Source of the DNA: Triticum aestivum
Lineage: Eukaryota > Streptophyta > Magnoliopsida > Poales > Poaceae
Length of the DNA stretch: 64,000 nt
Direction of reading: 5' to 3'
Assembly (NCBI RefSeq): GCF_018294505.1
Contig: NC_057800.1
Coordinates: 171,673,703-171,737,702, forward strand
The notes under the pieces were generated by a model. The model was not told the origin of the DNA. It did not search any database and saw only the letters and a list, made by a program, of their open reading frames with translations. Numbering within the stretch: position 1 is the first letter of the stretch; the number at the start of each line of letters is the position of its first letter. This document shows, in pieces, positions 52,459 to 64,000 of this stretch. A program made the position numbers and the translations under genes.

Positions 52459-55400
52459 TTGGTGCTTTCATTGAGAGTTTAGTTGTGTCGTCGTCAGGAG
52501 GTTTGATGGCCCCGTCAATCGTCTAGAACAATGTTGTCCAGGGAGAAACCTTCCTCCCCGGACAGATCTTTGTATTCGGTGGCTTCACATTGTGGGCCAA
52601 CTCACGTGGCCATCTAGAGCGGATCAATAGCTACGCCCCTGGTCGTCAGGTCAGATTGGAAGCTTGAACTACGTCGCGGGTATCCGCTGAGACTTGATCT
52701 TCGACGGATTCGAGACCACGGCAGCCGCTCCTTGTTGCCACGATGAACATGACTTAAATCTGTCATTGGACCATGCCTAGGGGATAGCGCCTGTAACTGC
52801 TCTGGCCCTAGATCCGGAGCAGATTGTGCCATCCGAGGACGGGAGGCTCAACCCCGCCACGGAAACCGTAGACTCAGCGGCGTCAGAGCCGCACACCAAC
52901 CCAACCTCGAGTGGGATCCGTGTCACCGGAACCTCGGACCCGTTTCCGGCTACAAGTTTCAAACCATGTGTGTCCGCGCACGACGAGCTTGATCAAGCAT
53001 CGATCGTCGAATTCAGCTCCGCGGACATCTTTTGGCACTCGCCTTTAGGCGACATGGTAAACTCATAAAAACACTCTCCTTAGTGGGTGACTCTCAGCCG
53101 AATTATATCCGATATGAACTGGAGGCTGACGATGGAGAATTCCACTTCCCACCCCACCCACTTAATAGCCACTGTCGAAGACTTAATTGACATGTTCGAT
53201 TACAGCTCCGAAGACATCGACGGTATGGATGACGATGCTGGAGAGGAGTAGGCGGAAAACCTATCGTTCACTGGATGATGGACGACCACCTCCTCATACG
53301 ATGTATACATGGTATATGCACCAAAAGAGAATAGTGGCGATGACAAGGAAGATCCAGTTGAGGATAAACCTCCTGAGATACAACCAAAATGCCGGCGTCA
53401 GCGGCGCCGCTCTAAATCACGCCACATCAAAGATAGCAACACCGACACAGGAGAAGATAACACTCCGGACGGTGCCAAAGACAATGAAGACCCCGTTGAG
53501 GCAACTTCCGAACAAGATGAACGGGAAGATGAGCGAGTCAGCCCTGATGAACAGGCCACGCATGAAGACTCGGAGGACAACAATTATCTTCCACTCTCCA
53601 AGGATGAGGTGAGCCTCGGCAACGAGGATTTTATCGTGTCTGAGGAACCTCTCGAGCAGGAGTGCTTCAAGCGCCGACTAATAGCCACTGCAAGGAGCCT
53701 AAAAGAGAAGCAACAACAACTTCAAGCCGATCAAGATCTGCTCAATGACAGATGGACTAACGTCCTGGAAGCCGAGGAGTACGGCCTCAAGCGACCACTC
53801 AAAAGTTACCCGAAGCGCAAATTACTACCTCAATTTGATGACAAGGCGTTGGAGCCCGTGCCATCAGCACACAATGCGGCTGACCGACCACCACATGGTC
53901 GGGACAAAGCGGCAACCCAAGCCGAATACCAGCCCATACCACCTCATCGTAAAGACAGAGACAAAACTGCTCAGGGATACACATATGATCTCTGGCAGGG
54001 CCTGAAGAATAAAGCAGGTCCGGCCAGATCGATCTATGGATCACGGGGGTGTGCCCCGACGCACAACGATGGCTATCGAGCCGAACATGGCAAGCATAAT
54101 TACGCCCGAGCCGAAAATTGCAGTCAGACTCCATCTAAAATACGTTGCGACCTGGCCCTATATAGACGCGCCGCACACCCCCTCTACTTCACTGATGAAG
54201 TAATGGAACATGAATTCCCATAAGGGTTCAAACCCGTGAATATCGAATCATATGATGGAACCACAGATCCTGCGGTATGGATTGAAGACTTTATCCACCA
54301 TATTCACATGGCGCGCGTCGATGATCTTCATGCCATCAAAGACCTCCCCCTAAAACTCAAGGGGCCAGCCCGACACTGGCTGGACAACCCGCCTGAAAAC
54401 TCCATTGGCAGCTGGGAGGACTTAGAAGAAGCCTTCCTTGACAACTTCCAAGGTACATATGTTCGACCTCCGAATGCCGACGACTTAATCACATAATCCA
54501 ACAGCCCGGAGAGTCAGCCAGGAAATTCTGGACTAGATTCTTAACCAAAAGGAACCAGATCATCGACTGTCCGGATGCCGAAGCCCTAGCGACATTTAAA
54601 CATAGAATCCGGGATGAATGGCTCACCCAACACCTTGCCAGGAAAAGCCGAAGTCCATGGCAGCCCTCATGGCACTCATGGCCCGCTTTTGCGCGGGCAA
54701 AGATAGCTGGCTAGCCCGTAGCAATAACAACACAAGCGAACCTGGCACTTCGGAAGCCATAAATAGCAATGGAAAGCCCCGACACAACAGACACAAGCGT
54801 CGAAGCAACGGTGATCATACTGATGACACGACGGTCAACGCCAGATTTAGTGGCTCCAAGTCCGGACAGCGGAAGAAGCCATATAAAAGAAATAATCAAG
54901 GCCCTTCTAGCCTAGACCGCATACTCGATCACCCATGTCAGATCCATGGCACCCCTGATAAAGCAGCCAATCATACCCACAAGAGTTGTTGGGTCTTCAA
55001 ACATGCCGGCAAATTAAATGCCGAAGACAAGGAGAAGGGGTCGCAAAGCGAGAACGAAGACGAGGAGCCCCATCCACCGAACACAGGGGGGACAAAAGAA
55101 GTTTCCCCCTCAAATCAAAATGGTGAACATGATATACGCTACCCATATCCCCAAGAAGGAGTGCAAGTGCGTGCTCAGGGACATCTATGCGATAGAGCCA
55201 GTCGCCCCAAAATTCAACCCATGGTCGTCATGCCCGATCACCTTCGATCGCAGGGACCATCCGACCAGCATCCATCATGGCGGGTCAGCCGCACTGGCCT
55301 TGACCCAATAATTGATGGATTTCACCTTACACGAGTCCTCATGGACGGTGGCAGCAGCCTCAACCTGCTTTACCAGGATACAGTGTGCAAAATGGGCATC

Positions 55401-55969
55401 GATCCATCAAGGATCAAGCCCACCAAAACCACCTTTAAAGGAGTTATACCAGGTGTCGAGGCCCGCTGCTCGGGCTCAATTACATTGGAGGTCGTCTTCG
55501 GATCTTCGGACAACTTCCGAAGCGAGGAGTTAATCTTAGATATCGTCCCCGTCCGCATCTGCTATCACGCACAACTCGACGAACTGCGTTTTCCCGATTC
55601 AATGCGGTGCCACACTATGCTTATCTCAAGCTCAAGATGCCCGGACCACGCGGTGTCATAACAGTCAATGGAAACACGGAGCGCTCCCTCCATACCGAGG
55701 AGCACACCGGTGCCCTGGCAGCAGAGGTACAGAGCGATCTCCATAAGCAAAACCTTAATTCGGCGGCCATACTCCCGGACACTGTCAAACGAGTCCGGAC
55801 TACTCTGCACCAGGACAGCCCAGCTCGTCAAGAGCTCAACTACCAATTCGGCCTCCGTCCCAAACCCCACCACGTGGCGCATTCGTGCCATGCGTACATA
55901 ATTACGCACTCAAAATACCATGGGCATAGACGAAGGCATAACCAGATTGTGATCCATAATACGGCTTGA
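52459..55969 (+). pseudogene. Gypsy A gag and protease region, broken
   Basis: Downstream of the LTR a leader of about 850 bases is followed by a charged N-terminal part (53309-54220) and a retrotransposon gag domain (FKPVNIESYDGTTDPAVW, ARHWLDNPPENSIGSW and ARKFWTRFLTKRNQII). A retropepsin-like segment follows with the active-site sequence MDGGSSLNLLY near 55340, then a conserved tail (VPHYAYLKLKMPGPRGVI). Defects: TAA at 54221-54223 before GFKPVN, one-base shifts near 54487 and 54640, and another near 55590. No reverse transcriptase, RNase H or integrase follows. The element was gag-protease only or lost pol. Confidence 0.8.
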
Positions 55970-56834
55970 CCTCCCCTAGACACACGTACTTTCACTCTTT
56001 CTTTTTTCTTTTATTTTTTCCTTTTCAGGTTTCTCTTCCGCAGGCCCCTCTCGACAGCCTCCTAATCGGTCCTTTCGAAGGACAGACACACCAAGGTGGT
56101 AAGTAGCACAGACGTATCGGGGAATCTCTAGATGTTCTTCTCGACGATCATTCTACCCGCTTTCAGGACCCGTACGCAGCTCCTCCTTGGTCTTGGCATG
56201 TTAAATAGCCACTGTTCCTTATCGAACTACTTGTACAAAATACACTTTGATGTATTAATCAAACTATAATGGAAACAGTTTGCAGCCCAACTTCTGCGGC
56301 ACTAGTTTGTTCTTATGATAATCTTATCAAATTGCACCCGTACACTTTGGTACGCTTTATTCCGCCAGGGGCTTCATTGTGCCCCATAACACGACAACAA
56401 AGTCCGAACACTTTTTGCAGTACAGTTCGGCACCCTGAATTTAGCATTATATGCATCGGCTCCGAATCATGTCTTTGGTCAATAGTTGGGTTGCCCGGCT
56501 CCTGTGCTTAGTACCTTACGTTCCGCTATATCGGCTAGGGTAGAAAAGGGAGAACTACTGCGATTGTGTCCTAGTTTATCCGGATGAGCACCTCAGTAGA
56601 GAAAGCCGAAAACTGACTGTCATGATGCGGCGAGAGCCGGTCAGCTCTTCAGAGGTTTCAATCTTTAGCGATTTTTTCCGCATTATGCGATGAATCGGTT
56701 CTTATCCGACCAGGTGTTTACATCACCCTAGTTCGGATACTAGGGGCTGCGCCTAAATTTTTATTGTCAAACTCCTATGGCTAAGTGAGGGTGATAAAGA
56801 CACATAGTCCGATTGCCTGGTTCGTAGCGCTAAA
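55970..56834 (+). other. Gypsy A non-coding internal region
   Basis: A T-rich stretch (55985-56030) is followed by sequence without open frames of interest. Words such as CCGGATGAGCAC and GTCCGAACAC recall the internal parts of non-autonomous Gypsy elements. It is cut at about 56835 by the next insertion. Confidence 0.55.
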
Positions 56835-56836
56835 CA

Positions 56837-58664
56837 TTGGGGAACATAGTAATTTCAAAAAAATTCATACGCACACGCAAGATCATGGTGATGCATAGCA
56901 ACGAGAGGGGAGAGTATCTTCTACGTACCCTCGTAGACCATAAGCGGAAGCGTTTAATCAATGCGGTTGATGTAGTCGTACGTCTTCACGATCCGACCGA
57001 TCCAAGTACCGAACGTACGGCACCTCCGCGTTCAGCACACGTTCAGCTTGATGACGTCCCTCAGGCTCTTGATCTAGTTAAGGCCGAAGGAGAGTTCCGT
57101 CAGCATGACAGCGTGGCGATGGTGATGATGAAGTTACTGGCACAGGGCTTCGCCTAAGCACTACGACGATATGAACGAGGTGTGTAACTGTGGAGGGGGG
57201 CACCGCACACGGCTAAGACAAATCTTGGCGTCCCTTTGGGGTGCCCCTTGCCCACGTATATAAAGGAGGGAGGAAGAGGAGGCCGGCCCTAGAGGGGGCG
57301 CGCTAAGGTGTGGGGAATCCTACTAGGACTCCCTAGTCCAAGTAGGATTCCCCTCCTCTTTCCTATTCGGAGTAGGAGATAAGGAAAGAGAGGGAGAGGG
57401 AGAAGGAAAGGGGGCCATGCCCCCACCCCTTGTCCAATTCGGTTTGGGCAGGGGGGAGGTGCGCACCACCTCTTGGCCCTTCTCCCCTCTCTCCACTAAA
57501 GCCCAATAAGGCCCATTACTTCTCCCGGCGAATTCCCGTAACTCCCCGGTACTCCGAATCACTCGGAACCTTTCTAATGTCCGAATATAGCCTTCCAATA
57601 TATCGATCTTTACGTATCGACCATTTCGAGACTCCTCGTCATGTTCGTGATCTCATCCGGGACTCCGAACAACCTTCGGTACATCAAATCACATAACTCA
57701 TAATAAAAATCGTCATCGAACGTTAAGCGTGCGGACCCTACAGGTTCGAGAACTATGTAGACATGACCAAGACACATATCCAGTCAATAACCAATAGCGG
57801 AACCTGGATGCTCATATTGGCTCCTACATATTCTACGAAGATCTTTATCGGTCAAACCGCATAACAACATACGTTGTTCCCTTTGTCATCGGTATGTTAC
57901 TTGCCCGAGATTTGATCGTCTGTATCCTCATACCTAGTTCAATCTCATTACCGGCAAGTCTCTTTACTCATTCCGTAATGCATCATCCCGCAACTAACTC
58001 ATTAGTCACAATGCTTGCAAGGCTTATAGTGATGTGCATTACAGAGAGGGCCCAGAGATACCTCTCCGATACACGGAGTGACAAATCCTAATCTCGATCT
58101 ATGCTAACTCAACAAAAACCATCGGAGACACCTGTAGAGCATCTTTATAATCACCCATTTACTTGTGATGTTTGATAGCACACAAGGTGTCCTCCGGTAT
58201 TCGGGAGTTGCATAATCTCATAGTATGAGGAACATGTATAAGTCATGAAGAAAGCAGTAGCAATGAAACTGTAACGATCATAATGCTAAGCTAACGAATG
58301 GGTCTTGTCCATCACATCATTCTCTAATGATGTGATCCCGTTCATCAAATGAAAACACATGTCCATGGCTAGGAAACTTAACCATCTTTGATTAACGAGC
58401 TAGTCAAGTAGAGGCATACTAGGGACACTCTGTTTGTCTATGTATTCACACATGTACTAAGTTTCTGGTTAATACAATTCTAGCATGAATAATAAACATT
58501 TATCATGACATAAGGAAATATAAAAACAACTTTATTATGGCCTCTAGGGCATATTTCCTTCAGTCTCCCACTTGCACTAGAGTCAATAATCTAGTTCACA
58601 TCATCGTGTGATTTAACACCAATAGTTCACATATTTATGTGATTAGTTCACATCTCCATGTGAT
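56837..58664 (-). mobile_element. Angela-type Copia element, minus strand: 3' LTR and a short internal piece
   Basis: 56837-58562 is the reverse complement of the Angela LTR (GGGGAACATAGTAATTTC at the left, CATATTTCCTTCA at the right), about 1.73 kb and clearly diverged from the pair at 27944/34934. The inverse polypurine tract GTCTCCCACTT follows, with about 100 bases of internal sequence. So this is not a solo LTR but the 3' end of a longer element, cut at 58664 by the next insertion. The outer terminal dinucleotide is altered (CATTGGGG instead of TGTTGGGG). Confidence 0.9.
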
Positions 58665-58946
58665 TGATACGTCTCCAACGTATCTATAATTTTTTATTGT
58701 TCCATGCTATTATATATTCTGTTTTGGATGTTTAATGCGCTTATTTATACACTTTTATATTATTTTTGGGACTAACCTATTAACCGGAGGCCCAGCCCAA
58801 ATTGCTGTTTTTTTGCCAATTTCAGTGTTTCGCAGAAAAAGAATATTAAACAGAGTCCAAACGGAATGAAACCTTCGGAGCGTGATTTTTGGAACAAACG
58901 TGATCCAGAGGACTTGGAGTGGATGTCAAGCAATCAACGAGGAGGC
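58665..58946 (+). mobile_element. Gypsy element C, first 282 bp of its LTR
   Basis: Starts TGATACGTCTCCAACGTAT, the LTR start shared with Gypsy B and D, but in plus orientation. It contains GGGACTAACCTATTAACCGG like D. It is broken at 58946 by element D; the rest should lie beyond the right edge. Confidence 0.8.
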
Positions 58947-60530
58947 TGCTACCTCTTGAGCACTGCGTTGGATTTCCCCGAAGAGGAGAGGATGATGCAG
59001 CAAAGTAGCGTAAGTATTTCCCTGAGTTTTTGAGAACCAAGGTATCAATACAGTAGGAGGCTACGTGCGAGTCCCTCGTACCTACACAAAAACAACTCAA
59101 CGCAACCAACACGCTTAGGGGTTGTCAATCCCTTCACGGTCACTTACGAAAGTGATATCTGATAGAGATGATAAATAATATTTTTGGTATTTTTGGTATA
59201 GAGATGCAAAGTGAAAAGTAAAAGGCAAAGTAAAAAAGCAAAGCAATAATAAAGTGATGGAGATTGATATGACGAGAAAGAGACCCGGGGGCCATAGGTT
59301 TCACTAGTGGCTTCTCTCAAGAGCATAAGTATTCTACGGTGGGCGAACACATTACTGTTGAGCAATTGATAGAATTGAGCATAGTTATGAGAATATCTAG
59401 GTATGATCATGTATATAGGCATCACGTCCGAGACAAGTAGGCCGACTCCTGCCTGCATCTACTACTATTACTCCACTCATCGACCGCAATCCGGCATGCA
59501 TCTAGAGTATTAAGTTAAAAACAGAGTAACGCCTTAAGCAAGATGACATGATGTAGAGGGATAGTTTCATGCAATATGATAAAAAAACCCATCTTGTTAT
59601 CCTCGATGGCAATAATATAATATGTTCCTTGCTGCCCCTTCTGTCACTGGAAAAGGACACCGCAAGATTGAACCCAAAGCTAAGCACATCTCCCATGGCA
59701 AGAAAAACCAATCTAGTAGGCCAAACCAAACTGATAATTCGAAGAGATTTGCAAAGATAACCAATCATACATAAAAGAATTCAGAGAAGATTCAAATATT
59801 GTTCATAGATAGACTGGATCATAAACCCACAATTCATCAGTCTCAACAAACACACCGCAAAAAGAAGATTACATCGAATATATCTCCGCGAGAGAGGGGG
59901 AGAACATTGCATTGAGATCCAAAAAGAGAGAAGGAGCCATCTAGCTACTAACTATGGACCCGTAGGTCTAAAGTAAACTACTCACACTTCATCAGAGGGG
60001 CTTGGATGATGATGTAGAAGCCCTCCGTGATCGATGCCCCCTCCGGCGGACCTCCGGAACAGGCCCCAAGATGGGATCTCATGGATACAGAAAGTTGCGG
60101 AGGTGGAATTAGGTTTTTTGGCTCCGTTTTTGATCGTTTGGGGGTACGTGGGTATATATAGGAGGAAGAAGTACATCGGTGGAGCAACAGGGGGGCCACG
60201 AGGGTGGAGGGCGTGCCTGGGGGGGCAGGCGCGCCCCCCTACCTCATGGCCTCCTGTTAATTGGCTTGACGTAGGGTCCAAGTCTCGTGAGTTGTATTCG
60301 GTGAGAAAATCACGTTCTCGAAGGTTTCATTCCGTTTGGACTCCGTTTGATATTCCTTTTCTTCGAAACCCTAAAACAGGCAAAAAACAACAATTCTGGG
60401 CTGGGCCTCCGGTTAATAGGTTAGTCCCAAAAATAATATAAAAGTGGATAATGAAGCCCAATAATGTCCAAAACAGTAGATAATATAGCATGGAGCAATC
60501 AAAAAATATAGATACGTTGGAGACGTATCA
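58947..60530 (-). repeat. 3' LTR of Gypsy D (1584 bp)
   Basis: TG...CA ends. A TATA-like CCTATATATACCCACG on the minus strand near 60160 marks the promoter. Palindromic GGGGGGCAGGCGCGCCCCCC at 60218-60237 lies upstream of it. Confidence 0.9.
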
Positions 60531-63429
60531 AGCATCCCCAAGCTTAATTCCTGCTCGTCCTCGAGTAGGTAAATGATAAAAACAGAATTTTTGATGCGGA
60601 GTGCTACTTGGCATAATTTTAATGTAATTCTTCTTAATTGTGGTATGAATATTCAGATCCGAAAGATTCAAGACAAAAGTTCATATTGACATAAAAATGA
60701 TACTACTTCAAGCATACTAACTAAGCAATTATGTCTTCTCAAAAGAACATGGCCAAAGAAAGTTCATCCCTACAAAATCATATAGTTTAGTCATGTTTCA
60801 TTTTCGTCACGCAAGAATGCTCTCATCATGCACAACCCCGATGACAAGCCAAGCAATTGTTTCATACTTTAGTAATCTCAAACCTATAAACATTCATGCA
60901 ATATATGAGCGCGAGCCATGGACATAGCGCTATGGGTGGAATAGAATATAATGAAGGGGGTTATGTGGAGAAGACAAAAAAGGAGGAAGTCTCACATCAA
61001 CGAGGCTAATCAATGGGCTATGGAGATGCCCACCGATTGATGTTAATGCAAGGAGTAGGGATTGCCATGCAACGGATGCACTGGAGCTATAAATGTATGA
61101 AAGCTCAACAAAAGAAACTAGTGGGTGTGCATCCAACTTGCTTGCTCACAAAGACCTAGGGCACTTGAGGAGGCCCATTGTTGGAATATACAAGCCAAGT
61201 TCTATAATGAAAAATTCCCACTAGTATATGAAAGTGATAACATGAGAGACTCTCTACTATGAAGATCATGGTGCTACTTCGAAGCACAAGTGTGATAAAA
61301 GGATAGTAACATTCTCCCTTCTCTCTTTTTCTCTCATTTTTGGGCCTTTTTATGGCCTTTCTCTTTTTTTGGCCTTCTCTTTTTTATGGCCTTTCTCTTT
61401 TTTTTATTCCTCACTTGGGACAATGCTCTCATAATGATGATCATCACACTTCTATTTATTTACAACTCAATGATTACAACTCGATACTAGAACAAAGATG
61501 ACTCTATATGAATGCCTCCGATGGTGTATCGGGATATGAAATGAACCAAGAGTGACATGTATGAAAGAATTATGAGCGGTGGCTTTGCCACAAATACTAT
61601 GTCAACTACATGATCATGCTAAACAATATGACAATGATGAATGTGTCATGATGAATGGAATGATGGAAAGTTGCATGGCAGTATATCTCAGAATGGCTAT
61701 GGAAATGCCATAATAGGTAGGTATGGTGGCTGTTTTGAGGAAGATATAAGGAGGTTTATGTATGAAAGAGTGTATCATATCACGGGGTTTGGATTCACCG
61801 GCGAAGTTTGCGCCAACTCTCAATGTGAGAAAGGGCAATGCACGGTACCGAAGAGGCTAGCAAGGATGGAAGGGTGAGAGTGCGTATAATCCATGGACTC
61901 AACATTAGTCATAACGAACTCACATACTTATTGCAAAAATCTACAAGTCATCAAAAACCTCGGCACTACGCGCATGCTCCTAGGGGAATAGATTGGTAGG
62001 AAAAGACCATCGCTCGTCCCCGACCGCCACTCATAAGGAAGACAATCAAATAACACCTCGGGTTTCAAATTTGTTGCATAACGTTTACCATACGTGCATG
62101 CTACGGGACTTGAAAACTTCAACACAAGTATTTCTCAATTTCAAAACTACTCAACTAGCATGACTTTGATATTATTACCTCCATATCTCAAAACAATCAT
62201 CAAGCATCAAACTTTTCTTAGTATTCAACACACTCATAAGAAAGTTTTATTATTAATCTTGCATACCAAGCATATTAGGATTTAAGCAAATTACCATGCT
62301 ATTAAGACTCTCAAAATAATCTAAGTGAAGCATGAGAGATCAATAGTTTCTATAAAACAAATCCACCACCGTGCTCTAAAAGATATAAGTGAAGCACTAG
62401 AGCAAAACTATATAAAGCTCAAAAGATATAAGTGAAGCACATAGAGTATTCTACCAAATTCCAAATTATGTATGGCTCTCTCAAAAGGTGTGTACAGAAA
62501 GGATTATTGTGGTAGACTAACAAGCAAAGACTCAAATCATAAAAGACGCTCCAAGCAAAACACATATCATGTGGTGAATAAAAATATAGCTCCAAGTAAA
62601 GTTACCGATAGAAGTAGATGAAAGAGGGGATGCCTTCCGGGGCATCCCCAAGCTTTGGCTTTTAGGTGTCCTTAGATTATCTTGGGGGTGCCATGGGAAT
62701 CCCCAATATTAGGCTCTTTCCACTCCTTGTTCCATAATCCATCAAATATTTACCCAAAACTTGAAAACTTCACAACACAAAACTTAAAGTAGAAAATCTC
62801 GTGAGCTCCGTTAGCGAAAGAAAACAAAAGACCACTTCAAGGTACTGTAATGAACTCATTATTTATTTATATTGGTGTTAAACCTACTGTATTACAACTT
62901 CTCTATGGTTTATAAACTATTTTACTAGACATAGATTCATCAAAATAAGCAAACAACGCACGAAAAACAGAATCTGTCAAAAACAGAGCAGTCTTTAGTA
63001 ATCTGTAGCTAGCGCAAGATCTGGAACCCAGAAATTCTAAAATAAATTTCTGGACGTGAGGAATTTATCTATTAATCATCTGAAAAAATAATTAACTAAA
63101 TATCGCTCTCCAAGTAAAAATGACAGCAGTTCTCATGAGCGCTAAAGTTTCTGTTTTTTACAGCAAGTTCAACAAGACTTTCCCCAAGTCTTCCCAACGG
63201 TTCTACTTGGCACAAACACTAATTAAACACAAAAAACACAACCAAAACATAGGATAAATAATTTATTTATTACCAATCAGGAGAAAAAAGCAAGGAATAA
63301 AAATAAAATTGGGTTGCCTCCCAACAAGCGCTATCGTTTAACGCCCCTCGCTAGGCATAACAAGCAAGAATAGATCTAGGTATTGCCATCTTTGGTAGGC
63401 AATCCATAAGTGGCTCACATGATAGATTA
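60531..63429 (-). other. Non-coding 3' half of Gypsy D
   Basis: About 2.9 kb with the same landmarks as in Gypsy B (GCGCGAGCCATGGACATAGC, AAGATATAAGTGAAGCAC, GAGGGGATGCCTTCCGGGGC) but no open frame of note. This stretch replaces pol in both elements. Confidence 0.7.
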
Positions 63430-63969
63430 TTATGGTAATTTTATTTTATTTCTATGGAAGTGTTCGATGCCCTTTTTTAATGGAAACTGAAATCTAATAT
63501 TCCCTTCCTTCATATCAATAATTGCACCAACCGTTCTAAGGAAAGGTCTACCGAGAATAATAGGGCAAGAAGGATTGCAATCTATATCAAGAACGATAAA
63601 ATCTACGGGCACATAATTCCTATTTGCAACAATAAGAACATCATTAATTCTTCCCATAGGTTTCTTAATAGTGGAATCTGCAAGATGCAAGTTTAGAGAG
63701 CAATCATCAAAATCACGGAAATCTAGCAAATCACACAAAGTTTTGGGAATAGTAGAGACACTAGCACCCAAATCACACAAAGCATAAAACTCATAATCTT
63801 TAATTTTAATTTTAATAGTAGGTTCCCACTCATCATAAAGTTTTCTAGGGATAGAAACTTTAAACTCAAGTTTTTCTTCATAAGATTGCATCAAGGCATC
63901 AACGATATGTTCGGTAAAGGCTTTATTTTGACTATAAGCATGAGGAGAATTTAGCAAGGATTGTAACAA
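63430..63969 (-). CDS. Gag-protease ORF of Gypsy D, C-terminal 179 residues visible
   Basis: The frame reads leftwards and is open to the window edge region; the first ATG in view is at 63969, but the true start is probably further right. It contains EYFA-type strand context followed by FYALCDLGASVSTIPKTLCD. D-L-G-A-S is the retropepsin active-site signature. Near the end, CNPSCPIILGRPFLRTVGA and IIDMKEGNIRFQF match the second half of the aspartic protease fold (hydrophobic-ILGRPFL). It ends with TAA after HRNKIKLP. The protease looks intact, so the element may process its own gag while relying on another element for reverse transcription. Confidence 0.75.
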   Translation of the reverse strand: MLQSLLNSPHAYSQNKAFTEHIVDALMQSYEEKLEFKVSIPRKLYDEWEPTIKIKIKDYEFYALCDLGASVSTIPKTLCDLLDFRDFDDCSLNLHLADSTIKKPMGRINDVLIVANRNYVPVDFIVLDIDCNPSCPIILGRPFLRTVGAIIDMKEGNIRFQFPLKKGIEHFHRNKIKLP

Positions 63970-64000
63970 GGAAATACAATTGATTAAAGAGCAATTTTCA

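Larger units (their letters stand above)
58947..64000 (-). mobile_element. Gypsy element D (Sabrina-like), 3' LTR and internal region, runs off the window
   Basis: The left LTR (58947-60530) starts on the plus strand with TGCTACCTCTTGAGCACTGC and ends AGACGTATCA. The inverse polypurine tract GCATCCCCAAGCTTAATTCC at 60532 and a leftward ORF at 63969-63430 show that it reads on the minus strand. The internal region shares long blocks with Gypsy B but has a different LTR interior. The 5 bases before it are GAGGC. The 5' LTR is outside. No reverse transcriptase is seen between the LTR and the protease ORF, so the element is pol-less like B. Confidence 0.85.

Noticed and set aside
54221..54245. 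GGGTTCAAACCCGTG, resembling a tRNA T-loop
   Set aside because: No matching acceptor or anticodon stem around it; the stretch is coding sequence of gag (GFKPV).
55970..56834. Search for reverse transcriptase motifs of Gypsy A
   Set aside because: No YxDD-like or RNase H-like segment in any frame.
56837..58091. Short plus-strand frames over the second Angela LTR
   Set aside because: Antisense to LTR sequence, no protein similarity.

Overview
The window looks like repeat-rich genomic DNA of a Triticeae grass (wheat, barley or Aegilops type). It carries a nearly intact Angela-type Copia retrotransposon, Gypsy elements with Sabrina-like and Fatima-like LTRs, two CACTA transposons with the usual Triticeae termini, and Stowaway and Tourist-like MITEs inside an intron. 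Family names are from memory of typical termini and should be checked against a Triticeae repeat library. No bacterial gene, CRISPR array, rRNA or tRNA gene was seen.

Layout. (1) 1-6835 is the right part of CACTA element 1. From left to right it has an snRNA-type RNA polymerase III promoter pointing out of the window (minus strand), subterminal palindromic repeats, a plus-strand TATA box, a stack of long hairpins (one built from a fragment resembling a SNF2 ATPase), a seven-exon ORF2-type gene ending in a Ulp1-like cysteine protease domain, and the CACTG terminus. (2) 6836-14361 is the remainder of a host isoflavone-reductase-like gene. The CACTA terminus abuts its coding sequence in mid-exon; the last three exons are open, and its first intron in the window (6.6 kb) is filled with MITEs and retroposon copies. 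(3) 14362-16359 is intergenic.

(4) 16360-58664 is one large nest. A Gypsy element (A) begins at 16360. Its 5' LTR is split at 16476/52103 by a 35.6-kb CACTA element (2). CACTA 2 carries minisatellites, a segmental duplication, a broken 3'-5' exonuclease gene, a broken decapeptide-repeat coiled-coil gene with its own TATA box, and a multi-exon plus-strand accessory gene with duplicated exons. An Angela Copia element sits in one of its repeat arrays, and a gag-only Gypsy element (B) sits in one exon of the accessory gene. Gypsy A resumes at 52103 with broken gag and protease and is then cut by a second, minus-strand Angela. (5) 58665-64000 holds 282 bp of a plus-strand Gypsy LTR (C), cut by a minus-strand Sabrina-like element (D) that runs off the right end.

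No CACTA transposase is visible, so mobility of either CACTA would have to come from elsewhere. Most internal stop codons are C-to-T or G-to-A changes, as expected from deamination of methylated repeats. The most unusual signals are the Pol III snRNA-type promoter in CACTA 1, its hairpin leader with a possible SNF2 fragment, and the load of gene fragments in CACTA 2.
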